DNA of 64,000 nucleotides from Hasllibacter sp963833115 (lineage in GTDB: Bacteria; Pseudomonadota; Alphaproteobacteria; Rhodobacterales; Rhodobacteraceae), in NCBI GenBank assembly GCA_963833115.1, contig CAWHWS010000002.1, positions 62,001-126,000 on the forward strand, in the 5' to 3' direction. A program made the position numbers and the translations under genes. Under the pieces are notes generated by a model. The model saw only the letters and a program-made list of their open reading frames with translations. It had not been told where the DNA came from and made no database searches. This document shows, in pieces, positions 49,157 to 58,022 of this stretch. The stretch's first letter is position 1. Every line of letters starts with the position of its first letter.

Positions 49157-50514
49157 CCAGGGTCCCGCGTGCCGTCGAACCGCTTCTCGAGCCCCGTCCA
49201 GCATTCTGCGTAATCGTCCTGCAGCGGCGCCTCGCGGGCGGCGAAGGGGGTCAGGTGCTGGGGGAAGCGCGTCTCGAACATGAACGACATCGTGTCCTCG
49301 AGCTTCACGGGCTTCAGGTCGGCGTTCGTCGCCCCCTCGAACGCCCCGCGGTCCGGCCCGTGCGGCAGCATCATGTTGTGCAGCGACAGGCCGCCCGGCG
49401 CGAAGCCCTGCGGCTTGGCGTCGTAGGTGCCGCGGATGTTGCCCATCAGCTCGGACATGACGTTCTTGTGGTACCAGGGCGGGCGGAACGTGTCCTCCGC
49501 CACGCTCCAGCGGTCGCGGAAGAGGACGAAGTCGATGTTCGCCGTCCCCTCGATCCCCGAAGGCGCGGTGAGCACCGTGAAGATCGACGGGTCCGGATGG
49601 TCGAAGAGGACCGCGCCGACCGGGCAATAGGTCCGCAGGTCGTACTTCACCGGCGCGTAGTTGCCGTGCCAGGCGACGACGTCGAGCGGGGAGTGGTCGA
49701 TCCGCGCCCGGTGGAACCGCCCGCACCACTTGATCGTCACCGTGGAGGGTGCGTCCCGGTCCTCGAACGCGGCGACGGGGGCGAGGAAGTCGCGCCGGTT
49801 GGCCATGCAGTTGGCGCCGATCGGCCCGCGCTGGGGCAGTTCGAAGGCCTGGCCGTAGTTCTCGCAGACGAAGCCGCGGGCGGGGCCCTCCAGGACCTCG
49901 ACCCGGTAGACGAGGCCGCGCGGGATCACGGCGATCTCCTGCGGTTCGATGTCGATCGTGCCGAGCTCGGTCGCGAAGCGCAGGCGCCCGTCCTGCGGCA
50001 CGACCAAGAGCTCCGAATCGGCGGAGTAGAAGTACGCGTCCACCATGTCGTCCGTCGCGAGATAGACATGCGCGGCCATGCCCTGCTGCAGGTTCACGTC
50101 CCCCGCGGTGGTCATGGTGCGCATGCCCGTCAGCCAGGTCAGGCCGGAGGCGTGCGGCACCGGGTCCCAGCGGAACTGGCCCATGGACGTCACGTCCGCC
50201 TCCACCGCCGGGGCGGTGCGCCAATAGGGCAGGTCCAGCGGCTCGAAGCGCCCGACATGCCGGACGGAGGGGCGGATGCGGTAGCACCACGTCCGCTCGT
50301 TGCGGTGCCCCGGCGCGGTGAACGGCGTGCCGGAGAGCTGCTCGCCGTAGAGCCCGTAGGCCACACGCTGCGGCGAGTTGCGCCCTCGCGGCAGGGCGCC
50401 CGGGAGCGCCTCCGTCTCGAAGTCGTTGCCGAGGCCGGGCATGTAGCCGGGCGCCGTGGCGGTCGCCTCCGGCGCGCGGCGCAGGCCGGGGTCGGCGGGC
50501 GGGGATGTCGTCAT
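49153..50514 (-). CDS. hmgA: Homogentisate 1,2-dioxygenase
   Basis: This iron enzyme of 453 residues opens the ring of homogentisate. It begins with PGYMPGLGNDFETEALPGALP and contains WCYRIRPSVRH, the iron-ligand region PPWYHKNVMSELMGNI (His and Glu) and the second ligand His in GLSLHNMMLPHGPD. ATG 50514 is preceded by cggagg. It forms an operon with fahA; maleylacetoacetate isomerase is not in the window. Confidence 0.96.
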   Translation of the reverse strand: MTTSPPADPGLRRAPEATATAPGYMPGLGNDFETEALPGALPRGRNSPQRVAYGLYGEQLSGTPFTAPGHRNERTWCYRIRPSVRHVGRFEPLDLPYWRTAPAVEADVTSMGQFRWDPVPHASGLTWLTGMRTMTTAGDVNLQQGMAAHVYLATDDMVDAYFYSADSELLVVPQDGRLRFATELGTIDIEPQEIAVIPRGLVYRVEVLEGPARGFVCENYGQAFELPQRGPIGANCMANRRDFLAPVAAFEDRDAPSTVTIKWCGRFHRARIDHSPLDVVAWHGNYAPVKYDLRTYCPVGAVLFDHPDPSIFTVLTAPSGIEGTANIDFVLFRDRWSVAEDTFRPPWYHKNVMSELMGNIRGTYDAKPQGFAPGGLSLHNMMLPHGPDRGAFEGATNADLKPVKLEDTMSFMFETRFPQHLTPFAAREAPLQDDYAECWTGLEKRFDGTRDPG

Positions 50515-50663
50515 GGCGCCTCCGGACGGTCCACCCCTGGATAGGCGCCGCCGCGATGACGGGCAACGGCCCGGCGTGCCCGCTCCCGACGGATGCCACG
50601 TCCGGGCCATGACCCCCCTCGCCGCCGGGATGAGGGAGGGCCGGCGACCGTCGGGATACCGGA

Positions 50664-50697
50664 CGCCGGGCGCCGGGCGCCGGGCGCCGGGCGCCGG
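50664..50697. repeat. 7-bp tandem repeat (cgccggg, nearly 5 copies)
   Basis: Four exact copies and one partial copy of cgccggg lie head to tail in the gap between hmgA and the sugar transporter operon. It is a simple repeat prone to slippage; no function is visible. The rest of the 50515-50763 gap holds the divergent leaders. Confidence 0.9.
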
Positions 50698-50743
50698 ACG
50701 AAAGGGCGGTTGACGCGCGCCGATCAGAAGATCAACATTCAAT

Positions 50744-50751
50744 ACAATTGT
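50744..50751. promoter_or_regulatory. Possible operator (acaattgt) before the sugar ABC operon
   Basis: The 8-base palindrome acaattgt lies within an unusually AT-rich 30-base patch (50724-50753) immediately ahead of the ggga ribosome-binding site of the ATPase gene. This is a typical place for a sugar repressor site. No regulator gene is adjacent, so the assignment is tentative. Confidence 0.35.
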
Positions 50752-50763
50752 TGGGAGACGTGG

Positions 50764-52248
50764 ATGGCGGAGACGTTGCTGGAGGTCGAGGGGCTGCGGA
50801 AGTCCTTCGCCGGCGTCCCCGCCCTGCGTGACGGCCGCTTCCGCCTCGAGGCCGGCTCCGTCCATGCGCTGTGCGGCGGCAACGGCGCGGGCAAGTCGAC
50901 CTTCCTCTCCATCGTCATGGGCATCCAGCCGCGCGACGCCGGCACGATCCGGCTCGGCGGGCGCGAGGTCCGGTTCGCCTCCCCGGGCGAGGCGCTCGGC
51001 GCCGGCATCTCGATCATCGAGCAGGAGCTGAGCCCCGTCCCGGCGATGACGGTGGCCGAGAACGTCTTCCTCGGGCGCGAGCCGGTCGGCCGCTTCGGGC
51101 GGATCGACTTCCGGCGCATGAACGCGGCGGCGCAGGCGCTCCTCGACGATCTCGGCTTCGGCATCGCGCCGACCGACGTGATGATGGATCTCACGGTCGC
51201 GCAGGTGCAGCTGGTGGAGATCGCCAAGGCCGTCAGCTACGACGCCCGCGTCATCATCATGGACGAGCCCACCTCCGCCCTCGGGGAGGCCGAGGCCGAT
51301 CAGCTCTTCGCCGCGATCGAGACGATGAAGGCGGCGGGCAAGGGCATCGTCTACGTCTCCCACCGCCTGACCGAGATCTTCGAGATCGCCGACAGCTACA
51401 CCGTCCTGCGCGACGGCGCCTTCGTCGAGGACGGGCGCCTGGAGGACATCGACAAGACCCGGCTGGTGGAGCTGATCGTCGGCCGGCCGTTATCGGAGGA
51501 GTTCGTCAAGGCGAACGCGCCGGGCGCGGAGGTGCTGCTGCGGGTACGGGATCTCGACGCGGCGCATGGGGTGCGGGGCGTGTCCTTCGACCTCCACCGC
51601 GGCGAGATCCTGGGCCTCTACGGGTTGATGGGCTCCGGCCGGACCGAGATCCTCGAGCGGCTCTTCGGCCTGAGCGCGATGCGCGGCGGGCGGGTCGAGC
51701 TGGAGGGGGCGCCGCTCGACGTGCGCGCGCCGCGACAGGCGATTGCCGCCGGCCTCGCCTTCGTGACCGAGGACCGCAAGGAATCGGGCCTGGTCCTCAC
51801 GCAGGACGTGCGGGCCAACCTTTGCCTCGCGCGCCTACGCGAGCTCGGCCTGGGCGGCACCGTGATGAGCCCCGCCAAGGAGGGCGCGGCGGCGCGGCGG
51901 ATGATGGACATGTTCGGCATCAAGGCCGCGAGCGACCGGCTCGGCGTGACCCACCTCTCTGGCGGCAACCAGCAGAAGGTCGTGCTGGGCAAGTGGTTCC
52001 TGACCGAGCCGCGCGTCCTCCTGCTCGACGAGCCGACGCGCGGCGTGGACGTGGGCGCCAAGCGCGAGATCTACCGCATCATGTCCGACTTCGCCGCGGC
52101 CGGCGGGGGCGTCATCCTCGTCTCCTCCGAGACCGACGAGGTGCTGGGCATGGCCGACCGCACGCTGGTGATGCGCGACGGGCGCGTGGCCGGCATCGCG
52201 GCCGGGGCGGAGATGACCGCGCCCGCCCTCCTCCATCTCGCCGCCTGA
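50764..52248 (+). CDS. Sugar ABC transporter ATPase (RbsA-like)
   Basis: This is the two-domain ATPase of a ribose-type importer, 494 residues. Domain 1 has Walker A GGNGAGKST, a reduced signature (LTVAQVQLVEIAKA) and IMDEPTSAL. Domain 2 has degenerate Walker A GLMGSGRTEI, signature LSGGNQQKVVLGKW and LLDEPTRGVDVGAKREIY. It is the first gene of an operon with permease, binding protein, dehydrogenase, kinase and isomerase genes. ATG 50764 follows gggaga. Confidence 0.93.
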   Translation: MAETLLEVEGLRKSFAGVPALRDGRFRLEAGSVHALCGGNGAGKSTFLSIVMGIQPRDAGTIRLGGREVRFASPGEALGAGISIIEQELSPVPAMTVAENVFLGREPVGRFGRIDFRRMNAAAQALLDDLGFGIAPTDVMMDLTVAQVQLVEIAKAVSYDARVIIMDEPTSALGEAEADQLFAAIETMKAAGKGIVYVSHRLTEIFEIADSYTVLRDGAFVEDGRLEDIDKTRLVELIVGRPLSEEFVKANAPGAEVLLRVRDLDAAHGVRGVSFDLHRGEILGLYGLMGSGRTEILERLFGLSAMRGGRVELEGAPLDVRAPRQAIAAGLAFVTEDRKESGLVLTQDVRANLCLARLRELGLGGTVMSPAKEGAAARRMMDMFGIKAASDRLGVTHLSGGNQQKVVLGKWFLTEPRVLLLDEPTRGVDVGAKREIYRIMSDFAAAGGGVILVSSETDEVLGMADRTLVMRDGRVAGIAAGAEMTAPALLHLAA

Positions 52249-52260
52249 CGGGAGCCGCCG

Positions 52261-53295
52261 ATGTCCTCCGATCCCGCGACCGCCGACCCGCAGCCGAGCC
52301 CCGGCGCCGCCCATGGCGCGACCGCGCCCCGCGGCGGCGGGGCGGCGGCCTTCCTGCAGAAATACGGGATCCTCCTGGCGCTCGCGCTGGTATGCGTCGC
52401 GCTGACCTTCCTCAACGAGTTCTTCCTGACGCCTCGGAACATCGTCAACGTCCTGCGCCAGACGTCGATCAACGGCATCCTCGCGATCGGCCTCACCTTC
52501 GTGATCCTCGCGCGCGGCATCGACCTCTCGGTCGGCTCCGTCGTGGCGCTGGCCGGCGTGGTCGCGGCGTCGCTCGCGACCACCTCGACGGGATCGGCGG
52601 CGCTGGGCGGGCCCTACCCCGTGGCGGTGGCCTTCGCGGTCGGCATCGGGGTGGGCGCGCTGGCGGGCGCGGTCTCGGGCGCGGTGGTCGCGCGGTTCAA
52701 CGTGCCGGCCTTCGTGGCCACGCTGGGGATGCTCTCGGCCGCGCGGGGGCTCACGCTCCTCTACGCGGACGGGCGGCCCATCCCCTCTCTCACGCCCGAG
52801 TTCCGCTCGATCGGCACGGCGGACGTCTACGGCGTGCCGATGCCCGTCATCGTCTTCGCGGCCGTGTTCCTGGGCGCATGGTACGTCCTGTCGCAGACGC
52901 GGTTCGGGCGGCACGTCTACGCCGCGGGCGGCAACCCGCACGCAGCCACGGTCTCGGGCGTGAACGTGACCCGCATCCGCTTCGCGGTGTTCGTGATCTC
53001 GGGCGCGCTGGCGGGGCTCGCGGGCATGATCCTGGCGGCGCGCACGGGCTCGGCCCTGCCGCAGGCCGGCGTCGCCTACGAGCTCGACGCGATCGCCGCC
53101 GTGGTCATCGGCGGCACCAGCCTCGCTGGCGGCGTCGGGCGCGTCACGGGCACCGTGATCGGCGCGCTCCTCATCGGCGTGGTCAACAACGGCCTCGATC
53201 TGATGGGGGTCGAATCCTACTACCAGCTGGTCATCAAGGGCACGCTCATCGTGGCGGCCGTGACCCTCGACCAGACGCGAAACCGCCGGGACTGA
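52261..53295 (+). CDS. Sugar ABC transporter permease (RbsC-like)
   Basis: This 344-residue inner-membrane subunit has a Pro/Ala-rich cytoplasmic N-terminus (about 40 residues) and then the RbsC pattern: NIVNVLRQTSINGILAIGLTFVILARGIDLSVGSVVAL, FVATLGMLSAARGLTLLYADGRPI and GGTSLAGGVGRVTGTVIGALLIGV. It pairs with the ATPase twelve bases upstream and the binding protein downstream. Confidence 0.93.
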   Translation: MSSDPATADPQPSPGAAHGATAPRGGGAAAFLQKYGILLALALVCVALTFLNEFFLTPRNIVNVLRQTSINGILAIGLTFVILARGIDLSVGSVVALAGVVAASLATTSTGSAALGGPYPVAVAFAVGIGVGALAGAVSGAVVARFNVPAFVATLGMLSAARGLTLLYADGRPIPSLTPEFRSIGTADVYGVPMPVIVFAAVFLGAWYVLSQTRFGRHVYAAGGNPHAATVSGVNVTRIRFAVFVISGALAGLAGMILAARTGSALPQAGVAYELDAIAAVVIGGTSLAGGVGRVTGTVIGALLIGVVNNGLDLMGVESYYQLVIKGTLIVAAVTLDQTRNRRD

Positions 53296-53325
53296 ACCCT
53301 GCGGGACCACCAAGGGAGGAACGAT

Positions 53326-54312
53326 ATGAGACATCTGTTCACGACGGCCGCGATGGCCGCCCTGATCGCCGCGCCGGCGGCCGCGCAGGACGATCCGCTG
53401 AAGATCGGCGCCGCGCTCTACGGGCTCCAGGCCGAGTTCATGCAGATCTGGGCCGAGGCCGCCGAGCAGCACCCGGCCGTCCAGTCGGGCATGGTCGACC
53501 TCACCATCTTCGACGGCCGCTACGACGCGCTGGTCCAGCAGGAGCAGTTCGAGACCATGGCCACGCAGGGCTTCGACGCGGCGATCTTCGCGCCCATCGA
53601 CGTGGAGGCCGGGGCCGCCGCCGTGCAGGTCGCCGCGGATGCCGGCATCCCGGTCGTGGGGTCCAACACCAAGGTGAACAGCGACCTGCTGACCTCCTAC
53701 GTGGGCTCGGACGACACGCAGTCGGGCTACATGGAGGCCAAGATCATCATGGACGCGATCGGCTGCGCCGGGAACGTCGTGATCATCGAGGGGCCGATCG
53801 GGCAGTCGGCGCAGATCCAGCGGCTCGAGGGCAACCAGCGCGCGCTGGCCGAGTGCCCGGACGTGACCGTCCTCGAGCAGCAGACCGCCAACTGGTCGCG
53901 CGCCGAGGCGCAGACCCTGATGGAGAACTGGCTCACCGCCCATCCCGGCGAGATCGACGGCATCATCGGCCAGAACGACGAGATGGCCCTCGGCGCGATC
54001 GAGGCGATCCGGGCCGCGGGCCTGGAGGTCGGGGACTTCGCGATCGCCGGGATCGACGGCGTGACCGACGCGCTCACGGCGGTGAAGGCCGGCGACATGC
54101 AGTCGATCCTGCAGGACGCGCGCGCCCAGGCGCAGGGCGCCATCGACGTGGCGATCGCCGCGGCCATGGACGGCGAGTACGAGCCCCAGTCCGACATCTG
54201 GACGCTCTATCCGAGCATGGCCTGGGAGGGCGGCGGCGCGGCCAACTACGACGTGCCGTGGACGCCGGTGACGGCCGACAACGTCGACGACCTGCTCGCG
54301 CAGCGTCAGTGA
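53326..54312 (+). CDS. Sugar ABC transporter substrate-binding protein
   Basis: This periplasmic binding protein of type I (ribose/galactose-like) has 328 residues, with a signal peptide ending at AAPAAAQ. The mature domain has KIGAALYGLQAEFMQIW, GFDAAIFAPIDVEAGAAAVQVAADAGIPVVGSNTKV and IDGIIGQNDEMALGAIEAIRAAG. The ligand is probably a small polyol or sugar. Context (tetrulose-type kinase and isomerase) favours a four-carbon substrate, but this is inference. A 12-base hairpin follows the stop. Confidence 0.92.
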   Translation: MRHLFTTAAMAALIAAPAAAQDDPLKIGAALYGLQAEFMQIWAEAAEQHPAVQSGMVDLTIFDGRYDALVQQEQFETMATQGFDAAIFAPIDVEAGAAAVQVAADAGIPVVGSNTKVNSDLLTSYVGSDDTQSGYMEAKIIMDAIGCAGNVVIIEGPIGQSAQIQRLEGNQRALAECPDVTVLEQQTANWSRAEAQTLMENWLTAHPGEIDGIIGQNDEMALGAIEAIRAAGLEVGDFAIAGIDGVTDALTAVKAGDMQSILQDARAQAQGAIDVAIAAAMDGEYEPQSDIWTLYPSMAWEGGGAANYDVPWTPVTADNVDDLLAQRQ

Positions 54313-54318
54313 AGGCCC

Positions 54319-54347
54319 GGCCCGGCCCGCGGCGCGCGGGCCGGGCC
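54319..54347 (+). other. 12-bp perfect hairpin after the binding-protein gene
   Basis: Perfect 12-base arms (ggcccggcccgc and its complement) enclose a five-base loop, seven bases after the binding-protein stop. There is no T-run. As with the hairpin at 9166, the position suggests mRNA stabilisation or attenuation between the transporter and catabolic genes. Confidence 0.72.
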
Positions 54348-54367
54348 ACCAGAGCGGAGACCGGATC

Positions 54368-55123
54368 ATGGACGTCCTCGACCTCGACGGCAGCCTGCGC
54401 GGCCTGCGCGTCCTCGTGACCGGCGGGGCGTCGGGCATCGGCGCCGCCGTCTGCGACGCCTTCGCCGCCAAGGGCGCGGTGCTCGCGGTCCTCGACCTCG
54501 ACGGCGCGGCCGCCGAGGGACGGGCGGGCGCCATCGAGGGCGCGCGCGCCTACGCCTGCGACGTCTCGGACGCGGACGCCGCGCGGCGGGCGGTGGAGGC
54601 CGCGGCCGCGGACATGGGCGGGCTGGACGTGCTGGTGAACTGCGCCGGGATCGTCGACCTCGCCCCCGCGGCCGAGATCGGCGCGGACGCCTGGCGCCGC
54701 ACGATCGACGTGAACCTCACCGGCAGCTTCAACGTCGCGCAGGCCGCCGGCCGCCTGATGATCGAGGGCGGCGGCGGGCGCATCGTCAACATGGCGAGCC
54801 AGGCCGGGACCGTCGCCATCGACGGGCACGTCGCCTACTGCGCCTCGAAGTTCGCCGTCATCGGGATGAGCCGGGTGATGGCCCTCGAATGGGGGCCGCA
54901 CGGGATCACGGTGAACACGATCTCCCCGACCGTCGTGTTGACCGAGCTCGGTCGCAAGGCCTGGGCCGGCGCCAAGGGGGAGGCGATGATGGCGCAGATC
55001 CCCACCGGCCGCTTCGCCGAGCCCGAGGAGATCGCCGCCGCCGCGCTGTTCCTCGCCTCCGGCATGGCGCGGATGATCAACGGCGCCGACCTCGTGGTCG
55101 ATGGCGGCTTCACCATCAAGTAA
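54368..55123 (+). CDS. Short-chain dehydrogenase/reductase (polyol dehydrogenase-like)
   Basis: This 251-residue NAD-dependent oxidoreductase has the cofactor motif VTGGASGIGAAV, an Asp after strand 2 (AVLDLDG, favouring NAD over NADP), NCAG, the catalytic Ser in NMASQAG and YxxxK in AYCASKFAV. It is predicted to oxidise the polyol taken up by the transporter to a ketose. A cggaga element precedes ATG 54368. Confidence 0.88.
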   Translation: MDVLDLDGSLRGLRVLVTGGASGIGAAVCDAFAAKGAVLAVLDLDGAAAEGRAGAIEGARAYACDVSDADAARRAVEAAAADMGGLDVLVNCAGIVDLAPAAEIGADAWRRTIDVNLTGSFNVAQAAGRLMIEGGGGRIVNMASQAGTVAIDGHVAYCASKFAVIGMSRVMALEWGPHGITVNTISPTVVLTELGRKAWAGAKGEAMMAQIPTGRFAEPEEIAAAALFLASGMARMINGADLVVDGGFTIK

Positions 55124-55133
55124 GGGCCCATCC

Positions 55134-56135
55134 ATGCAGCGATTCTTCAACGATCCCGACGACATCGTGGACGAGACCGTCCGCGGCTTCGTGCGCGCGC
55201 ATGCGGGCCGCGTCGCGCTCCATGAGGGCAACGCGCGCGTCGTCGTCGCGGCGGGCGCGCCCGTGGCGGGCAAGGTCGGCGTCGTCACGGGCGGCGGCTC
55301 GGGGCACGAGCCGGCCTTCCTCGGATACGCCGGCGCGGGGATGGTGGACGCGGTCGCGGTGGGCGAGCTCTTCTCCTCCCCGACCGCCAAGAGCTTCGCG
55401 GACGCCATCGCCGCCGCGGACGGGGGCGCGGGCGTCGTCGTCCTCTACGGCAACTACGCCGGCGACAACATGAACGTGAAGATGGCGGCGCGGATGGCCG
55501 AGAAGGCCGGGACCGAGGTCCTGACCGTCGTGGCGAACGACGACGTCTCCTCCGCCCCGCCGGGCGAGCGCGAGAAGCGTCGCGGCGTGGCGGGCGAGAT
55601 CCTCATGTGGAAGGTCGGCGGCGCCCTGGCCGCCACCGGCGCCTCCGCCGAGGAGGTGCGCGCCGCCGCGCAGGCCGCGATCGACGCGTGCCGCTCGGTC
55701 GGCGTCGGCCTCACCCCCTGCACCCTGCCGGCCGTGGGCCACCCGAACTTCGAGATCGCGCCGGGGACCATGGAGATGGGCATCGGCCATCACGGCGAGC
55801 CCGGCATCGCCGTCACCGAGCTGCGCGCCGCGGACGAGGTCGCCGCCGAGATGGCGCGCATCGTCCTCGACGATCACGACCTGCCGCGGGGCACGCAGGT
55901 CGCGGTCCTGGTCTCCGGCCTCGGCGCCACGCCGAGGGGCGAGCTCTACGTCCTCTACGACGCGATGGCCCGGGCGATCGAGGCGCGCGGCCTGACGATC
56001 GCCAAATCCTATGTCGGGGACTACTTCACCTCCCTCGACATGGTCGGCGCCACGCTCACGGTCATGGCGCTGGACGAGGCGCGCGCCGCGCTCCTGGACG
56101 CGCCGACGGGCTGCCCCGCCTTCGGGGCCGCCTGA
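55134..56135 (+). CDS. Ketose kinase, DhaK subunit (dihydroxyacetone/tetrulose kinase)
   Basis: This 333-residue DhaK domain has the substrate-binding GGGSGHEPAFLGYAGAGMVDAV, NYAGDNMNVKMA and MGIGHHGEPGIAV, with the His that covalently holds the keto group. It phosphorylates dihydroxyacetone or a related ketose such as erythrulose together with DhaL. ATG 55134 is eleven bases after the dehydrogenase stop. Split DhaK/DhaL without a DhaM gene in the window leaves the phosphate donor open. Confidence 0.9.
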   Translation: MQRFFNDPDDIVDETVRGFVRAHAGRVALHEGNARVVVAAGAPVAGKVGVVTGGGSGHEPAFLGYAGAGMVDAVAVGELFSSPTAKSFADAIAAADGGAGVVVLYGNYAGDNMNVKMAARMAEKAGTEVLTVVANDDVSSAPPGEREKRRGVAGEILMWKVGGALAATGASAEEVRAAAQAAIDACRSVGVGLTPCTLPAVGHPNFEIAPGTMEMGIGHHGEPGIAVTELRAADEVAAEMARIVLDDHDLPRGTQVAVLVSGLGATPRGELYVLYDAMARAIEARGLTIAKSYVGDYFTSLDMVGATLTVMALDEARAALLDAPTGCPAFGAA

Positions 56136-56136
56136 G

Positions 56137-56778
56137 ATGGCGGGCGTGCCGAACGCCGGATCGGGCGGGATCGTGCGCGACATGGCGCGCGTCATCGTGG
56201 AGAACCGCGCCTACCTGTCGGAGATCGACGGCAGGATCGGGGACGGCGACCATGGCGTGAACATGGCCAAGGGCTTCGGCCGGGCCGCCGAGCGCATCCC
56301 CGACGGCGCGGCCCTGTCGGAGGCGATGTCCATCCTCTCGGACGTGCTGATGTCGGATATCGGGGGCTCGATGGGCCCGCTCTACGGCACGTTCTTCCTG
56401 GAGATGGCCGAGGCTCTGGAGGCACGGCCGGACATGGACGCCCCCGCCTTCGCCGCTATGCTGCGCGCCGGTCTCGACGGGGTGACCGCCATCGGCTCCG
56501 CCAGCCCGGGAGATAAGACCATGATCGACGCCCTCCACCCCGCCACCCTCGCCGCCGAGCAGGGCGCCGCGGCGGGGGACGACCTGGGCGCCGTCCTCGC
56601 GGCGAGCGCCGAGGCGGCCGAGACGGGGCGCGACGCCACCCTGGACATGGTCGCCAGGATCGGGCGCGCCAGCCGCCTCGGCGAGCGCTCGCGCGGCGTC
56701 CTCGACGCGGGCGCCACCTCCTGCGCCCTCATCCTGCGGAGCCTGTGCGACGGCGCCGCCGCGCGGATCGCGCCATGA
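56137..56778 (+). CDS. Ketose kinase, DhaL nucleotide-binding subunit
   Basis: This 213-residue helical DhaL domain binds the nucleotide through IGDGDHGVNMAKGF (Asp ligands for Mg), GGSMGPLYGTFF, GDKTMIDALHPA and the terminal SRGVLDAGATSCALIL. It works with the DhaK subunit one base upstream. Its TGA overlaps the ATG of the isomerase gene. Confidence 0.9.
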   Translation: MAGVPNAGSGGIVRDMARVIVENRAYLSEIDGRIGDGDHGVNMAKGFGRAAERIPDGAALSEAMSILSDVLMSDIGGSMGPLYGTFFLEMAEALEARPDMDAPAFAAMLRAGLDGVTAIGSASPGDKTMIDALHPATLAAEQGAAAGDDLGAVLAASAEAAETGRDATLDMVARIGRASRLGERSRGVLDAGATSCALILRSLCDGAAARIAP

Positions 56779-57248
56779 CCGGGGCGGACGACATGCGGAT
56801 CGCGGTGGCCGGCGACAGCGCGGGCGAGGACCTGGCCCGGACGATCGCCGATCACCTCGCCGCGCGCGGCCTCACGGTCGAGGAGGCGAGCCGCACGGGC
56901 GGAGGCCCCGATCCCACCTATGCCGACCTCGCGGGCCGGATCGGCGCGGGCATCCTGAGCGGCCGGTGGGACCGCGCGATCCTCGTGTGCGGGACGGGAA
57001 TCGGGGTCGCGATGTCGGCCAACAAGGTGCCCGGCATCCGCGCGGCGCAGTGCCACGACACCTATTCGGCCGAGCGCGCCGCCCTCTCGAACGACGCGCA
57101 GATCGTCACCATGGGCGCCCGCGTCATCGGCCCGGAGCTCGCCAAGGCCATCGCGGACACGTTCCTGGCCCTGCGCTTCGACCCCGAGGGCAGATCGAAG
57201 GACAACGTCGCCGCGGTGAACGCCCTGGACGCGAAACACGCCCGGTAG
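56775..57248 (+). CDS. RpiB/LacAB-family sugar-phosphate isomerase
   Basis: This 157-residue isomerase has the RpiB signature: IAVAGDSAGEDLA at the start, CGTGIGVAMSANKVPGIRAAQC with the active-site Cys, and ALSNDAQIVTMGARVIG. It should interconvert an aldose- and ketose-phosphate. With the DhaKL-type kinase it fits an erythrulose-4-phosphate isomerase (DerI-like) role, making erythrose-4-phosphate; ribose-5-phosphate isomerase remains possible. ATG 56775 or ATG 56793. Confidence 0.88.
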   Translation: MTGADDMRIAVAGDSAGEDLARTIADHLAARGLTVEEASRTGGGPDPTYADLAGRIGAGILSGRWDRAILVCGTGIGVAMSANKVPGIRAAQCHDTYSAERAALSNDAQIVTMGARVIGPELAKAIADTFLALRFDPEGRSKDNVAAVNALDAKHAR

Positions 57249-57303
57249 CGGCCGCCCGGCTGGCCAGGTCGGCGATCTACTCGTGGCGCTCGAGTGGGGG
57301 ACC

Positions 57304-57945
57304 CTAGGCAAGCCCCTCTCGCCTGCTGACGCGCAGGAGCGCGTCGGTCCGGGCCACGAACTCGTCCCGCGACCGTCCGAGGCGCCATTCGGCGGCGATC
57401 TCCGAGCTCTGCCTGAACATCGCCTCGGTCATCGCGATGCTCAGGAGCGGGCCGAACACCGCGTCGTGCACCGTCACCGCAGGCAGGTCGCGATGCGTGC
57501 CGGCGTCCACGCACCGGGCGTAGGCGACCGACAGCGTGGATCGGAACCGGGAGATGAAGTCGTCGTGGAAGGATGCCGCGACCGCCGGCACGGTCCGCGA
57601 GGTCTCCGAGATGACCGTGGCGAGAGCTCCGACCGACGAGCCGACCATCGCGTCGTAGAACAGCCCCAGCGCCGACGCGAATCGCTCCTCGGCCCCGGCG
57701 CCCGTCTGGGCGTTCAGGATCTCGACCTTCGCGAGGGGGGCGGCCACGTCGGCCTGGAGGGCCGCGATGAACAGCTCCTCCTTGGAGGCGAAATGATGGT
57801 AGAGCGACGCCTTGCGGATGCCGACCGCCTGCGAGACCGCGCTCATGGACGTGCCGGCGAACCCCTTCTCGAGGAAGAGGGCGAGCGCGCTCAGGGCGAT
57901 CGCCTCGCGCCGATCCTCCCCCGACATTTTTCCGCCCTCGGTCAT
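57304..57945 (-). CDS. TetR-family repressor of the efflux operon
   Basis: In this 213-residue protein, the N-terminal helix-turn-helix (FLEKGFAGTSMSAVSQAVGIRKASLYHHFASKEELF) is the TetR/AcrR pattern. The C-terminal ligand domain is variable. It is divergent from the RND pair, with a 14-base palindrome in between, so it very likely represses its own gene and the pump. Start ATG 57945, or ATG 57927. Confidence 0.88.
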   Translation of the reverse strand: MTEGGKMSGEDRREAIALSALALFLEKGFAGTSMSAVSQAVGIRKASLYHHFASKEELFIAALQADVAAPLAKVEILNAQTGAGAEERFASALGLFYDAMVGSSVGALATVISETSRTVPAVAASFHDDFISRFRSTLSVAYARCVDAGTHRDLPAVTVHDAVFGPLLSIAMTEAMFRQSSEIAAEWRLGRSRDEFVARTDALLRVSRREGLA

Positions 57946-57978
57946 TGATCCCCTGGACTCCGATCTACTTCACGTCGA

Positions 57979-57992
57979 CTACCGAACGGTAG
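57979..57992. promoter_or_regulatory. TetR-type operator palindrome
   Basis: A perfect 6-base inverted repeat ctaccg/cggtag with a two-base centre is located midway between the repressor and the pump gene starts. The form (taccg-N2-cggta) is typical of AcrR/TetR-family operators. Confidence 0.65.
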
Positions 57993-58022
57993 GTAGCCTG
58001 ACGACGACTGGTGGACACACGT

